Below, in pieces: positions 18,925-27,834 of a stretch of DNA of 64,000 nt. This DNA is from Paraburkholderia largidicola (GTDB lineage Bacteria > Pseudomonadota > Gammaproteobacteria > Burkholderiales > Burkholderiaceae): the NCBI RefSeq assembly GCF_013426895.1, contig NZ_AP023176.1, positions 1-64,000 of the forward strand, read 5' to 3'. The first letter of the stretch is position 1. Every line of letters begins with the position of its first letter. A program made the position numbers and the translations under genes. The notes beneath the pieces are model-generated. The model worked only from the letters and a program-made list of their open reading frames with translations. It did no database searches and had not been told where the DNA came from.

Positions 18925-19023
18925 GACTGTCTCCCTTGTGTAGTTTTCCGGATGCCGATTCGACATCCGGTTACGAGCATGATCTGTTGTTCCCGTCGTG
19001 TTGCCGTGCTTCTTTACCCGGAC

Positions 19024-19548
19024 TCAGCCCTCGCCCTGCTTCGGGTCCGTGTTGAACATATAAAGAATGATTTTCCATTGGCCATCCTGTCGACGCAGCA
19101 CGAACAGCTCGCGATTGTGATCGGCGACTTTCTTGCCTTTCTCGATGTAGGTCGCGCCGACGTGATGATGCGTGCGCACGATGCCGATGTCGCCATCTAC
19201 GTCGATCGCGTCGTAGGCAAACTGCGTGGAAAAGTTCACTTTCCGGAATAGCGCGTTATAGCCGTCGATCTTTTGCTGTCGGGTCGCATACGTCGTCTTG
19301 TCGTTCCACTCGGCGACACTGTTGTCCGCGAACAGATTCACGATCGCGTCGGTATCCTTCGTGTTCAAGCCGTTCTGATAGCGATCGACCACGTCATAGA
19401 CTTCTCTTTGCCGCGCGAGCACCTGCGGATCAGTCGAGAAAGGCAGGTCTTCCGACAGCGCCGATAACGGTATGGCAAGGCACCCTGCCGTCAGCACGCC
19501 CAGCACGACGCGTCTACCACACGCGACGAAGCAATTACGGTTATTCAT
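19024..19548 (-). CDS. Secreted NTF2-like / SnoaL-fold protein
   Basis: 174 residues. The signal sequence includes FVACGRRVVLGVLTAGCLAI and ends near ALSED. The mature part has the cone-fold pattern of the NTF2-like superfamily: VYDVVDRYQNGLNTKDTDAIVNLFADNS near the front, VRTHHHVGATYIEKGKKVADHNRELFVLRR in the middle and WKIILYMFN at the end. Members include small-molecule isomerases, dehydratases and non-enzymatic binders; nothing here decides between these. It lies between the oxidoreductase and a LysR gene on the same strand. Confidence 0.7.
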   Translation of the reverse strand: MNNRNCFVACGRRVVLGVLTAGCLAIPLSALSEDLPFSTDPQVLARQREVYDVVDRYQNGLNTKDTDAIVNLFADNSVAEWNDKTTYATRQQKIDGYNALFRKVNFSTQFAYDAIDVDGDIGIVRTHHHVGATYIEKGKKVADHNRELFVLRRQDGQWKIILYMFNTDPKQGEG

Positions 19549-19791
19549 AGTTTTCTTCTCCTGTAACGATGCTCATCCGACCAAGAAAAGGCTTCCATGA
19601 TGTAAATCATGAAAGCACCATGTTTTGACATCGATTCACGACAGGTGCATGTAGCGAACGCCCTACATGCCCGCGCTTCGATACTGCGCACTGCAGAGAA
19701 TAATCAGAGCGCATCTGAAGAGAAAGACGAGGGAAATCGAAACTGAAGTTCGGTTTGACCGAACGCTCCGAGACCGTGTGTCTGCACGGTT

Positions 19792-20733
19792 TTACTTGCT
19801 GGCTTGACTCTTCACGACACCCGCAGCGACCAGTTGGGAATCCCAGCTCGCGGGGTGGCCAATATGTTCCGCCAGCAACTCGATGAGTGCATGAATTCTG
19901 AGCGGTGTGCGAACGGCCTTTCGATAGACCGCGGAAATATGCCCGCCCTGAGGCGGATAGTGCTGTAGTACCGGAACCAGATCGCCGGAAAGAAGGGAAT
20001 CGGCTGCGACGAAGGTCGGCAGTATGGCAAGGCCCAAGCCTGCGCGCGCGCCCTCCAGCAACATCTGTTCGGAGTCGGCACGCATGCGCGTCCTGATACG
20101 GAACGACTGCCGCCTTCCGTCTACGGCCAGACTCCACATCCCGTTCGGCTCACGGTGGTAATAGTTGACGCCGTAGTGATTCGCGAGATCGCGCGGGTGC
20201 GTCGGCGTGTCATAACGTTCGAGATAAGCGGGACTCGCGCAAATCAAACAGTGATACATCGTGATCGGTCGCGCGATGAGGCTGCTGTCGGGCAGTTCGC
20301 CCATGCGGATGGCAACGTCGTACTGGCCGTCCTGCATGCTGACGAACCGGTCTTGCGCTTCGATATCGAGTTGCAAATCCGGGTGCTGTCCGGCGAACGT
20401 GGACAATAGCGCGCCAATGCGGCGCGTCAGCAACGTCAAAGGAACCGCAATCCGCAAAGGTCCGCGAAGACTGCCCTGAGTCTCCTGAACCGAGTCTTCC
20501 GCAAGCTTCACGTCCTGCAGCACGCGCGATGCGCTTTCGTAGAACACACCGCCCGCAATCGTCATTCGCAGCGGGCGGTCGCGCTCCAGCAATGCGCAGC
20601 CAAGCCGTCGTTCCAGTTGACGTATGCGCGTGCTGACGATGGACTTCGTCGTCCCGAGTCTGCGTGCTGCCTCAGAAAAGCTCGATGCGTCGACAACGGA
20701 CACAAACGTGACCATGTCCACGAACTTGTTCAT
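19792..20733 (-). CDS. LysR-family transcriptional regulator
   Basis: 313 residues. The N-terminal winged helix (FVSVVDASSFSEAARRLGTTKSIVSTRIRQLERRLG) and the C-terminal co-inducer domain (GPLRIAVPLTLLTRRIGALLSTFAGQHPDLQLDIE and MRADSEQMLLEGARAGLGLAILPTF) are typical, closest to the aminoethylphosphonate/CrgA-type LysR branch. It is not divergent from a neighbour. A 243-base gap separates it from the NTF2-like gene downstream, so its target cannot be read from layout. Confidence 0.85.
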   Translation of the reverse strand: MNKFVDMVTFVSVVDASSFSEAARRLGTTKSIVSTRIRQLERRLGCALLERDRPLRMTIAGGVFYESASRVLQDVKLAEDSVQETQGSLRGPLRIAVPLTLLTRRIGALLSTFAGQHPDLQLDIEAQDRFVSMQDGQYDVAIRMGELPDSSLIARPITMYHCLICASPAYLERYDTPTHPRDLANHYGVNYYHREPNGMWSLAVDGRRQSFRIRTRMRADSEQMLLEGARAGLGLAILPTFVAADSLLSGDLVPVLQHYPPQGGHISAVYRKAVRTPLRIHALIELLAEHIGHPASWDSQLVAAGVVKSQASK

Positions 20734-20762
20734 TGACGCTCCCGAATTGCAGTGTCACGCCT

Positions 20763-22115
20763 TCACGGATGTGACGCCTGGCGGAACGCGTTGGGGTCGA
20801 TGCCATGACGCGTAATCTTGTCGTATAGCGTTTTACGCGGCAAGCCCAGCTGTTCAGCAGCCCGGATCACCTGTCCGCCTGCACTGCGCAGGGCTTCTTC
20901 GATATAGCCGCGCTCCGCGCGCACCATCCGCGATGCGAGCGAATCGGCGCCCGCGGGAGGCTGCGGCAAGCCGTCATCGAGGCCGAGGGTAAAACGCTCC
21001 GCCACGTTCTTCAGTTCGCGGACGTTGCCCGGCCAGTCGTGCAGTTGCCAGCGCATCATGTCTTCCGACGTCCACGCGGGTTCGGGTTTGCCGTAGCGGG
21101 CGCACGCTGCCCGCACGAAATGGGCGAACAGTTCCGGAATATCGTCGGCGCGCTGCCGCAGCGGAGGCAGTTCGATCGAAACGACGTTGAGCCGGTAGTA
21201 CAGGTCGGCGCGGAAATGGCCTTGATCGGAAAGCTGTTTGAGGTCCTGTTTGACGGCAGCGATGACGCGCACATCGATCGTCACGGACGTGTTGCTGCCG
21301 AGCCTTTCGATGGAGCGCTCCTGAAGCGCGCGCAACAGTTTGGCCTGCAGCGCGAGCGGCATCGTTTCGAGTTCGTCGAGGAAGAGCGTCCCGCCGTTCG
21401 CGTATTCGAACTTGCCGATTCTGCGTTGCTGCGCGCCTGTAAACGCTCCCGGCTCGTGACCGAAGATTTCGCTTTCGAATACCGCTTCCGGTAACGCTGC
21501 GCAGTTCAGCGCCACGAACGGGCCTGTGCGGCGGCTTGCCGTATGGAGCGTTCGCGCCAGCACTTCTTTTCCCGAACCCGTCTCGCCGACGATCAACACG
21601 TCGGCGCCCGTCGGTCCGATTGCATCGATCAGACTGTGGATACGCTGCATCGGCGCAGACCTGCCAAGCAGGGTCCGTTCGCTGCTCAGTTGCGCGCGCA
21701 GGCTGCGATTCTCGGCGACGAGCTTGCGATGCTCCAGCGCGCGTCGCACGGTATCGAGCAGCCGCTCCGAGTGAAACGGCTTTTCGATGAAATCGTAAGC
21801 GCCCGAACGCATGGCGCCGACGGCCATCGCGACATCGCCGTGACCGGTTGTCAGGATCACGGGCAGGTCGGCGCAGTCGGGGCGTGCCTTGATGCTGTCC
21901 AGCAACGTGAGGCCGTCGATGCCCGGCAAGCGGACATCGCTCACGATCACCGCCGGCGGCGCCTGCCTGAGCGCGGCGAGCGCGCTTTCGGCATCGGCGA
22001 ATTCACGCACGGCGATGCCTTCCAGCGACAAGGCCTGCGTGCAACCGAGCCGCACGACAGGATCGTCTTCAACCACGTAGACCAGCATGCTGGCGAAATT
22101 ATCGGGCGAGTTCAT
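20763..22115 (-). CDS. DctD-type sigma-54 response regulator
   Basis: 450 residues with receiver (phospho-acceptor Asp in [34 protein letters not shown]), AAA+ and Fis-type HTH domains. The AAA+ part has Walker A GETGSGKE, the sigma-54 contact loop GAFTGA, Walker [10 protein letters not shown] and R-finger region VRELKN. The C-terminal helix-turn-helix reads [18 protein letters not shown]. It overlaps the sensor kinase gene by ATGA. The next gene upstream on this strand is an MHS transporter preceded by a good sigma-54 promoter, so this is its likely activator, as DctD is for dctA/dctP. The exact ligand class (C4-dicarboxylate or 2-oxoglutarate) is inferred. Confidence 0.85.
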   Translation of the reverse strand: MNSPDNFASMLVYVVEDDPVVRLGCTQALSLEGIAVREFADAESALAALRQAPPAVIVSDVRLPGIDGLTLLDSIKARPDCADLPVILTTGHGDVAMAVGAMRSGAYDFIEKPFHSERLLDTVRRALEHRKLVAENRSLRAQLSSERTLLGRSAPMQRIHSLIDAIGPTGADVLIVGETGSGKEVLARTLHTASRRTGPFVALNCAALPEAVFESEIFGHEPGAFTGAQQRRIGKFEYANGGTLFLDELETMPLALQAKLLRALQERSIERLGSNTSVTIDVRVIAAVKQDLKQLSDQGHFRADLYYRLNVVSIELPPLRQRADDIPELFAHFVRAACARYGKPEPAWTSEDMMRWQLHDWPGNVRELKNVAERFTLGLDDGLPQPPAGADSLASRMVRAERGYIEEALRSAGGQVIRAAEQLGLPRKTLYDKITRHGIDPNAFRQASHP

Positions 22116-24034
22116 AGCCGGGTTGTGACCTTTTCCGTGACGCGCTGCAATTCGACGACGAAGACCGCGCCACCCAATCCTGAATCCACGTCGCGGCTGT
22201 TTTTCGCTTCAAGGCGACCGCCGAATTCATCGACGATGGCCTGCGAGATGACGAGTCCGAGCCCCAAGCCTTTTCCCGACGCCTTGGTCGTATAGAACGG
22301 CTCGAATAGCCGCGACATCGTCTGCGGTGCGATGCCGGGACCGCTGTCGGCAATACTGATGCGCACGCGCGTCTCGACGACCTCGGTCGTGACGCGCACT
22401 TCGCGCCGCGCTGCGGAGGCCGCGCTTGCATCGATTGCATTGGTCAACAGATTCATGAAGACCTGCTCGATCCGTATCGGACTGGCGAGCACGACGACGT
22501 CCTCCGGTACGGACGCCACGCGTACCGTGACGCCCGCCGCCTTGCGATGCGATTCGATCAGCGCGAGCGCCTGTTGCAACGAGTCGGCGATCACGACAGG
22601 CTCCCTGCTGGTGGCGTCGTTTCGGGCAAAAGCTTTGACATGCGAAATGATCTTGCCCATCCGGGCGGCCAGTTCGTTGATGAGCGTCAGGTTTTTCTTC
22701 AGATCCTCCGGACGATCGAGTTCGGTCATCCGGATCGCGTTGCTGGACAGCGTCATGACGGCCGCAAGCGGCTGATTCAGCTCGTGCGTGATGCCCGCCG
22801 CCATCTGGCCGAGGGCCGCGAGCTTGCCCGCCTGGATCGCCGTGTCGCGCGTATCGCGCAGAATGCGGCGCGCGTCGTCGAGTGCGTCGACCTTTTCTTC
22901 CAGCGCGGCGTTGGCCTGAGTCAGTTCGGCCGTGCGTTCCGCAATGCGTTGTTCGAGGTCGCGCTGCGCCTGCTGCAGTGCCGTCCGCGCGCGTAGCCGT
23001 TCCTGGTTCCGGCTGTTGCGCAGACGCGCGGCCGCAATGAGCGCGAACACGAGCGCCGTGGCCGCGCCGGCGCTGATGGCGACGAACATCGCGCTGCGCT
23101 CGTCGTCGGCGTCGTCGGTCAGGATCGCCACCTTCCATCCGAGCGGTCCAACAGTGCGGTAATGCACATGAAACCACTTCGACCCTTGCCCCGGAGGCGC
23201 GACGAATAGTTTGTCGGGACCGATCTGTTGTTCGGATGCGCGTTGCTCGCTGTTGGCGCGGTCCGCCGTTGCAGCCCGCGTGGAAAGCGCGGCGAGCGCC
23301 GCGTCGCCGTATTGCTGCGTCTGCTGGAGCGCATGCCGCGCCGCATCCGATAGCGGCGCCAGCGCCCGGTAACGCCATGCGGGGACGGACGAGAGAAACG
23401 CGACGTTGTCCCGATCGACGAACAGCACGATGTCGCCGCTCTTCGCCAGCTCACGCTCGTAGCCATCCAGCGATGCCTTGATCGCGACCACGCCCACCAC
23501 CCGTCGGGCCGCACCTGAGCCGTCGCTGACAGGTACGGCCAGAAAGTACCCGGCCTTCTTCGTCGTGTTGCCCACGCCGTAGAAGCGCCCCGTGCCGCGC
23601 TTCATCGCATCGATGAAATAGGGGCGAAATGCGTAGTCGAAACCCACGAAGCTGCCCTCTTCGTCCCAGTTGCTGGCGGCCAGCGTTTTGCCGCTCATGT
23701 CCATCACGTACGCAGCGGACAGATCGGCATTCGACTGGACTGCTTTCAGATAGGCGTTCGCCGCGCGCTGCAGCGCGGGATCGTCGGGCTTCGCAAGCAG
23801 GCGCGGAAGCACGGGATCGAGCGCAGCGATGCGCGGCAGCGACTCGTAGCGCGCCAGTTGTGACTCGAGCGTCAATGCGTAGAGAGACGCGCGCTGCGCC
23901 ACTTCGTTTGCGTGCGCCCGCGAGTAGTAGTGCAGCGCGGCGACGTAGGCAAGTGCCGCTGTCGCGATGCAGCACGCGAGCACCGCGACAACCGTTGCTA
24001 CGTGCCGCATCCGCCTCAAAGGATGCGTTGTCAT
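22112..24034 (-). CDS. DctB-type sensor histidine kinase
   Basis: 640 residues. TM1 is near residues 10-33; a periplasmic sensor of about 290 residues follows (double-PDC/dCache type, with LAASNWDEEGSFVGFDYAFRPYF-like DctB ligand-site sequence and GRFYGVGNTTKKAGYFLA), then TM2, a coiled coil and the kinase core. The H-box is MAAGITHELNQPLAAVMTLSSN; the ATPase has N-box MNLLTNAIDAS, ISIADSGPGI and GKGLGLGLVIS. DctB kinases sense C4-dicarboxylates. Stop and start overlap with the regulator gene, giving coupled expression of the pair. Confidence 0.85.
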   Translation of the reverse strand: MTTHPLRRMRHVATVVAVLACCIATAALAYVAALHYYSRAHANEVAQRASLYALTLESQLARYESLPRIAALDPVLPRLLAKPDDPALQRAANAYLKAVQSNADLSAAYVMDMSGKTLAASNWDEEGSFVGFDYAFRPYFIDAMKRGTGRFYGVGNTTKKAGYFLAVPVSDGSGAARRVVGVVAIKASLDGYERELAKSGDIVLFVDRDNVAFLSSVPAWRYRALAPLSDAARHALQQTQQYGDAALAALSTRAATADRANSEQRASEQQIGPDKLFVAPPGQGSKWFHVHYRTVGPLGWKVAILTDDADDERSAMFVAISAGAATALVFALIAAARLRNSRNQERLRARTALQQAQRDLEQRIAERTAELTQANAALEEKVDALDDARRILRDTRDTAIQAGKLAALGQMAAGITHELNQPLAAVMTLSSNAIRMTELDRPEDLKKNLTLINELAARMGKIISHVKAFARNDATSREPVVIADSLQQALALIESHRKAAGVTVRVASVPEDVVVLASPIRIEQVFMNLLTNAIDASAASAARREVRVTTEVVETRVRISIADSGPGIAPQTMSRLFEPFYTTKASGKGLGLGLVISQAIVDEFGGRLEAKNSRDVDSGLGGAVFVVELQRVTEKVTTRL

Positions 24035-24085
24035 GATGCCGTGTCCGCGTGAAGTCGGACACCAATGGCGATCTTTGGCAGAACG

Positions 24086-25426
24086 TCAGTCCTTGATGAG
24101 CGAGTGCTTGCCCGTGTCTCGCATGCAGAGGTACACCACCAATGAGCAGAAAATCGCAGCCGTGACATACCAGTAGAAGAGCGGTTCATGTCCTGCCTGT
24201 TTGAGCCATAGCGCCAGATATTCGGCCGTGCCGCCGAAGATGGATACGGTCAGAGCATAAGGAAGTCCCACGCCCAACGCACGGATTTCCGCCGGGAACA
24301 GTTCCGCCTTGACGACCGCGTTGATCGACGTATAGCCCGACACGATCACCAGCGCGGCCATGATCAGGAAGAAGGCAACCCACGCGTCGTGCGTCTGGCT
24401 GATGGCCGTCATGATCGGCACGGTGAACAGGGTGCCGAGCACGCCGAACGTGATCAGAACAGGCCGGCGCCCGATCCGGTCGGATATCGATCCGACGATC
24501 GGCTGCAGAATCGCGAACAGGAAAAGCGAGGCCGCGGAAACGAGCGTCGCGTCGTGCTTGCTCATGCCGACCGTGTTCACGAGGAATTTCTGCATGTAGA
24601 TCGAGTACGTGTAGAACGCGATCGTGCCGCCCATCGTCAGCCCGACGACGGTCAAGACCGCGCGCGGGTGCTTGCGCAATTCGGCGAGCGTGCCGCGCCG
24701 GTCCTTCTTGTGTTTGGCCTTTTCGAACTCACCGGTTTCTTCCATCGTCGTGCGCAGGCGCATCGCGGCCAGCGCGGCGGCCGCGCCGACGAAGAACGGA
24801 ATGCGCCAGCCCCAGCTTTCGAGTTGCTGCGTCGTCAGAAGGAACTGCTGCAGGACCACGAGCAGCGCCAGCGCGAGAAGCTGTCCGGCGATGAGCGTCA
24901 CGTACTGGAAGCTCGAGTAGAAGCCGCGATCCTTCGCGGTGGCGACCTCGCTCAGATAAGTCGCCGATGTGCCGTACTCGCCACCCACGCTCAAGCCCTG
25001 CAGCAGGCGCGCGACGACCAGCAGCGCGGGCGCGGCCACGCCGATCGCGTCATAACTCGGGCACAGCGCGATGATGAGCGAACCGAAGCACATCAGCACC
25101 ACTGAAACCAGCAGGGCCGAGCGCCGTCCGTGGCGGTCCGCGTAAATGCCCATCAGCCAGCCGCCGATCGGCCGGGCAAGAAAGCCGACCGCGAACACGG
25201 CAGCCGTATTGAGCAACTGGGCAGTCTGGTTCCCGGCAGGAAAGAACGAACGCGCGAAGTACAAGGCAAAGGCCGAGTACACATACCAGTCATACCACTC
25301 GATCAGGTTGCCGGCGGACCCGGAGAAGATCGACCTGAGGCGTCGAAGGCGGTCGCTGGATGCGGAGGGGGCGATTGATTGAGGCTGGGTGGCGCGCGCG
25401 CCTGCTTCCGTGTAGCTGGGATCCAT
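24086..25426 (-). CDS. MFS transporter of the MHS family (2-oxoglutarate/dicarboxylate permease type)
   Basis: 446 residues, twelve membrane segments, from ATG 25426 behind CCAAGGAGACGCTT; a start 23 codons upstream is open but lacks a ribosome site. The MHS pattern is clear: NLIEWYDWYVYSAFALYFARSFFP, the loop 2-3 motif GGWLMGIYADRHGRRSAL, and GLSVGGEYGTSATYLSEVA after TM4. KgtP, ShiA and citrate/dicarboxylate permeases belong here. The adjacent DctB/DctD-type pair and the upstream sigma-54 promoter suggest an inducible organic-acid importer. Confidence 0.85.
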   Translation of the reverse strand: MDPSYTEAGARATQPQSIAPSASSDRLRRLRSIFSGSAGNLIEWYDWYVYSAFALYFARSFFPAGNQTAQLLNTAAVFAVGFLARPIGGWLMGIYADRHGRRSALLVSVVLMCFGSLIIALCPSYDAIGVAAPALLVVARLLQGLSVGGEYGTSATYLSEVATAKDRGFYSSFQYVTLIAGQLLALALLVVLQQFLLTTQQLESWGWRIPFFVGAAAALAAMRLRTTMEETGEFEKAKHKKDRRGTLAELRKHPRAVLTVVGLTMGGTIAFYTYSIYMQKFLVNTVGMSKHDATLVSAASLFLFAILQPIVGSISDRIGRRPVLITFGVLGTLFTVPIMTAISQTHDAWVAFFLIMAALVIVSGYTSINAVVKAELFPAEIRALGVGLPYALTVSIFGGTAEYLALWLKQAGHEPLFYWYVTAAIFCSLVVYLCMRDTGKHSLIKD

Positions 25427-25478
25427 AAGCGTCTCCTTGGGTTTTATCGGATGCCGCTCGATGCGGCGTGCCCGTCTT

Positions 25479-25494
25479 TGCAACTCCGATGCCA
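25479..25494 (-). promoter_or_regulatory. sigma-54 promoter of the MHS transporter gene
   Basis: On the minus strand the sequence is TGGCATCGGAGTTGCA. It keeps the GG at -24, the GC at -12, the correct spacing and TTGCA; only the C and G after TGGCA differ from TGGCACG-N4-TTGCW. It lies 52 bases upstream of ATG 25426. Confidence 0.75.
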
Positions 25495-25562
25495 ATGTCG
25501 CGCTCGTTGGGCGCGCATTTAACCCATTGTTTTCCTTAGATTTTTCTGTAATCGCGAACTGC

Positions 25563-25578
25563 CAGGCGTCGACGCCTG
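25563..25578. promoter_or_regulatory. perfect 16-bp palindrome, candidate activator site for the transporter promoter
   Basis: CAGGCGTCGACGCCTG, a perfect dyad centred about 100 bases upstream of the predicted start of transcription. This is the usual place for the enhancer bound by a DctD-type activator. Confidence 0.45.
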
Positions 25579-25819
25579 TGCGGATCTCCGGAATCTGGCG
25601 GTCTGGATGTGCGGCGAATCGCTCACGTGATCGCTACGCAGAAAGGAATGCGAGCGGTTTCGAAGGAGGTGCATAGATGCACGCGCGAGCCCGCAATTCA
25701 TTGAGGGTCAGGTATGGCGCTTGCTGAATCCCCGCCGGATTCCCTTTTCCTAAATGAACACGTTATGTGTGGCCGCAACGGACCGCGTCCGCGATTCATA
25801 ACCCAAGACGTTCGTCGAC

Positions 25820-26662
25820 ATGACAAAGCTACCGGTCTACGCCAGCCTCGCCTATCTCATCTGCAACGCGCCAGCCGCCATGGCGCAAACGCCCTCGCCG
25901 CTCGGCGAATGGCAATACTCCGCGGGCATCCCGCTCGAAAAGCTGTTCCAGCCGACCAACCGGCCTGACTGGGAAGTGCGGATCGGCATCGGTTCAACGT
26001 TCGAGCCGCGCTATGACGGTTCCGACCGCTATCACACGCTGATTGGGCCTAGCACCGACATCCGCTACAAGGACCTCGCTTTTCTGTCGACAGGCGAAGG
26101 ACTGGGCGTCAATGTCTTGCAAGGCCCCAACTGGCGCGTGAGTATCTCGGCTGTCTACGATCTCGGCCGTCGCGCGCACGACGATCCTTCACGGCTCGAC
26201 GGCCTTGGCAATATCAATCCAGCGCCCGAGGCCAAGCTGGCCGGGGAATATGTGATCTCGAAGGAGTTTCCGCTGGTGTTTCGCGGCGCGGTGACGCGTA
26301 GCTTCGGCGGGTCCAACGGATGGGTCGCGGACCTCGGCGCGTACATGCCGTTGCCGGGCAGTTCGGAGAGTTTCTTCTGGTTCGCCGGTCCGTCGGTGAC
26401 CTTCGCCGACTCGAAATATATGAATAGCTGGTTCGGCGTGAATGCGATGCAGGCCGCGAATTCCCGATACTCGCAGTACGACGCCAGTGCGGGGCTGAAA
26501 TCGGCAGGGTTCGGCGTGACGATGATCTGGTTCGTCAACAAGCATTGGTTCGTCACGGCGGATGGCGCGCTCAAGAGGCTGTTGGGCAGCGCAGCCAACA
26601 GTCCGATCACGCAGACGAAGACGGGCGGCGTATGCGATGTGTCGATTAACTATCAGTTTTAG
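25820..26662 (+). CDS. MipA/OmpV family outer-membrane protein
   Basis: 280 residues with a Sec signal (cleavage after AMAQ). The mature chain alternates as a beta-barrel: WEVRIGIGSTFEPRYDGSDRYHTLIGPSTDIRYKDLAFLSTGEGLGVNV, then LAGEYVISKEFPLVFRGAV and a terminal ...VCDVSINYQF ending in Phe, the usual outer-membrane insertion signal. The family includes the MltA-interacting scaffold MipA and OmpV porins. It precedes the origin region and has no operon partner. Confidence 0.85.
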   Translation: MTKLPVYASLAYLICNAPAAMAQTPSPLGEWQYSAGIPLEKLFQPTNRPDWEVRIGIGSTFEPRYDGSDRYHTLIGPSTDIRYKDLAFLSTGEGLGVNVLQGPNWRVSISAVYDLGRRAHDDPSRLDGLGNINPAPEAKLAGEYVISKEFPLVFRGAVTRSFGGSNGWVADLGAYMPLPGSSESFFWFAGPSVTFADSKYMNSWFGVNAMQAANSRYSQYDASAGLKSAGFGVTMIWFVNKHWFVTADGALKRLLGSAANSPITQTKTGGVCDVSINYQF

Positions 26663-26981
26663 GCGTTTCTGATCCCGGTTCGCGCTTCGGGGAATTGTCG
26701 TAGTGCGGACAGGAGATGGGTCTCGGACGAATGGTTTTGGCAGATTCTGGTGCCTCGGATTACTTGGTGATCCTTATGGTTTATTTTTTTGGACGGCGCG
26801 TGGCGAGGGTTCGGCTGTCGGTTTGCATCTCGATTTTCTGATCGCTTTTTTGATTTTAGGGTCGTCGCTCGCGTGAATGCGAGCACTTTCGGAGCAAAAA
26901 TTGGGAGTTGCGACAGGGTCATGCCTTAAGTTTCTATCGTGTGCGACCTGATTTTTGCGTTACGCGGGCGTCGGAACGTGA

Positions 26982-26998
26982 TTATTTACCGTAAATAG
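26982..26998. repeat. parS-like palindrome 1
   Basis: TTATTTACCGTAAATAG, one mismatch from the consensus TTATTTACCGTAAATAA. It marks the left side of the origin. Confidence 0.7.
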
Positions 26999-27016
26999 CG
27001 GGCTGATCGGCCTAAT

Positions 27017-27707
27017 GTCCCCGCTTGGGGTGACCTCCGCTGCTGTGGGCAGTCATCTGTCCGCAGTTCGTGTCAATGTCCCCATCTGGGGCGGCCCTCG
27101 CAAGCGGTTTCCAGGAAGCGCGGTGTCTCTGGCGCCGTCGAAGGCTGTTAGGGCCCGCGGAAAGCCCGTTTCGTGGCGTCATTGCGGCAGAATTGGGCCA
27201 ATGTCCCCATTCGGGGTGTCGAGCACGGATGCAGGGGCCATCCCGTCCTATTGTCCCCAACTGGGGCGAAAGGTCGAGGCGATCGCCGAACTGGCTGGCA
27301 CTTATTTACGATAAATACGTCTGCTGAAAATTTGTGATTCCGCGATCTGCAGAAATTGCGTTTTGCACTCAGTGAGTTAGGTCTGGTTGCTGTTAACGCT
27401 TCGAGCTTTTTGTGCGCTTTCGACCCAGCTCGGTTTTGGCCTTGCAAGCTAATCTCTCGATAGAGAGCAGCAACAAAATCTGCGGGATTGTCCCCGTATG
27501 GGGTGTATTGAGGTTTGTATACCGTTTGGTAAACAACGTTTACTTCGTTTACACACCTAGAACCCTTATCCAATAAGGCTTCCCAGAGGTAAACGTCCCC
27601 GGTTGGGGCGTTTACCGTCCCTATCTGGGGTGTCATTCCCGACTATACGTCCCCCTCTGGGGCGTTTCGCGACCCCAAATGCGGCGGAAGCGTCCCCGTT
27701 TGTGGTG
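27017..27707 (+). repeat. iteron array, consensus GTCCCC-N4-GGGGYG
   Basis: All copies read in the same direction. They begin at 27017, 27078, 27203, 27253, 27490, 27595, 27617 (GTCCCT), 27649 and 27692 (GTTTGTGG in the right half), with a degenerate copy at 27671 (GACCCC...GCGG). The core CCCC-N4-GGGG is itself a dyad. The last five, including the degenerate copy, have near-helical spacing (22, 32, 22 and 21 bases), whereas the first five are scattered. Iteron 6 (27595) is flanked by GTAAAC on the left and GTTTAC on the right. These are presumed binding sites for the Rep protein encoded from 27835. Confidence 0.85.
27302..27318. repeat. parS-like palindrome 2 (degenerate)
   Basis: TTATTTACGATAAATAC. 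The left half is perfect, while the right half differs from the consensus at two positions. Confidence 0.45.
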
Positions 27708-27834
27708 AATCGATCGAAACGGGTGTGGATAGGTCTCGTCGAGCAACGCGAATTGGGACGTTTCGACTTTCTCGACGAACAGATGTCCCGCATGGTGATT
27801 GCGCTGTGGGGTCATTTAGAGCACAATCCCGGGC

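Larger units (their letters stand above)
26663..27834. other. replication origin region of the replicon
   Basis: 1.17 kb without a supported gene, directly upstream of the initiator gene. It contains two parS-like sites (26982, 27302), nine iterons plus a degenerate tenth (27017-27707), a DnaA-box-like CTATCCACA on the minus strand (27724-27732), TTATCCAAT inside the dyad CCTTAT-CCA-ATAAGG (27564-27578), and AT-richer stretches near 26755-26860 and 27505-27580 that could melt. GTAAAC/GTTTAC hexamers recur at 27529, 27538, 27547, 27589 and 27610. Confidence 0.75.

Noticed and set aside
27017..27707. CRISPR array from spaced repeats.
   Set aside because: The repeat units are 16 bases with a dyad core, spacing is irregular, no cas genes are present, and the array precedes a Rep gene.
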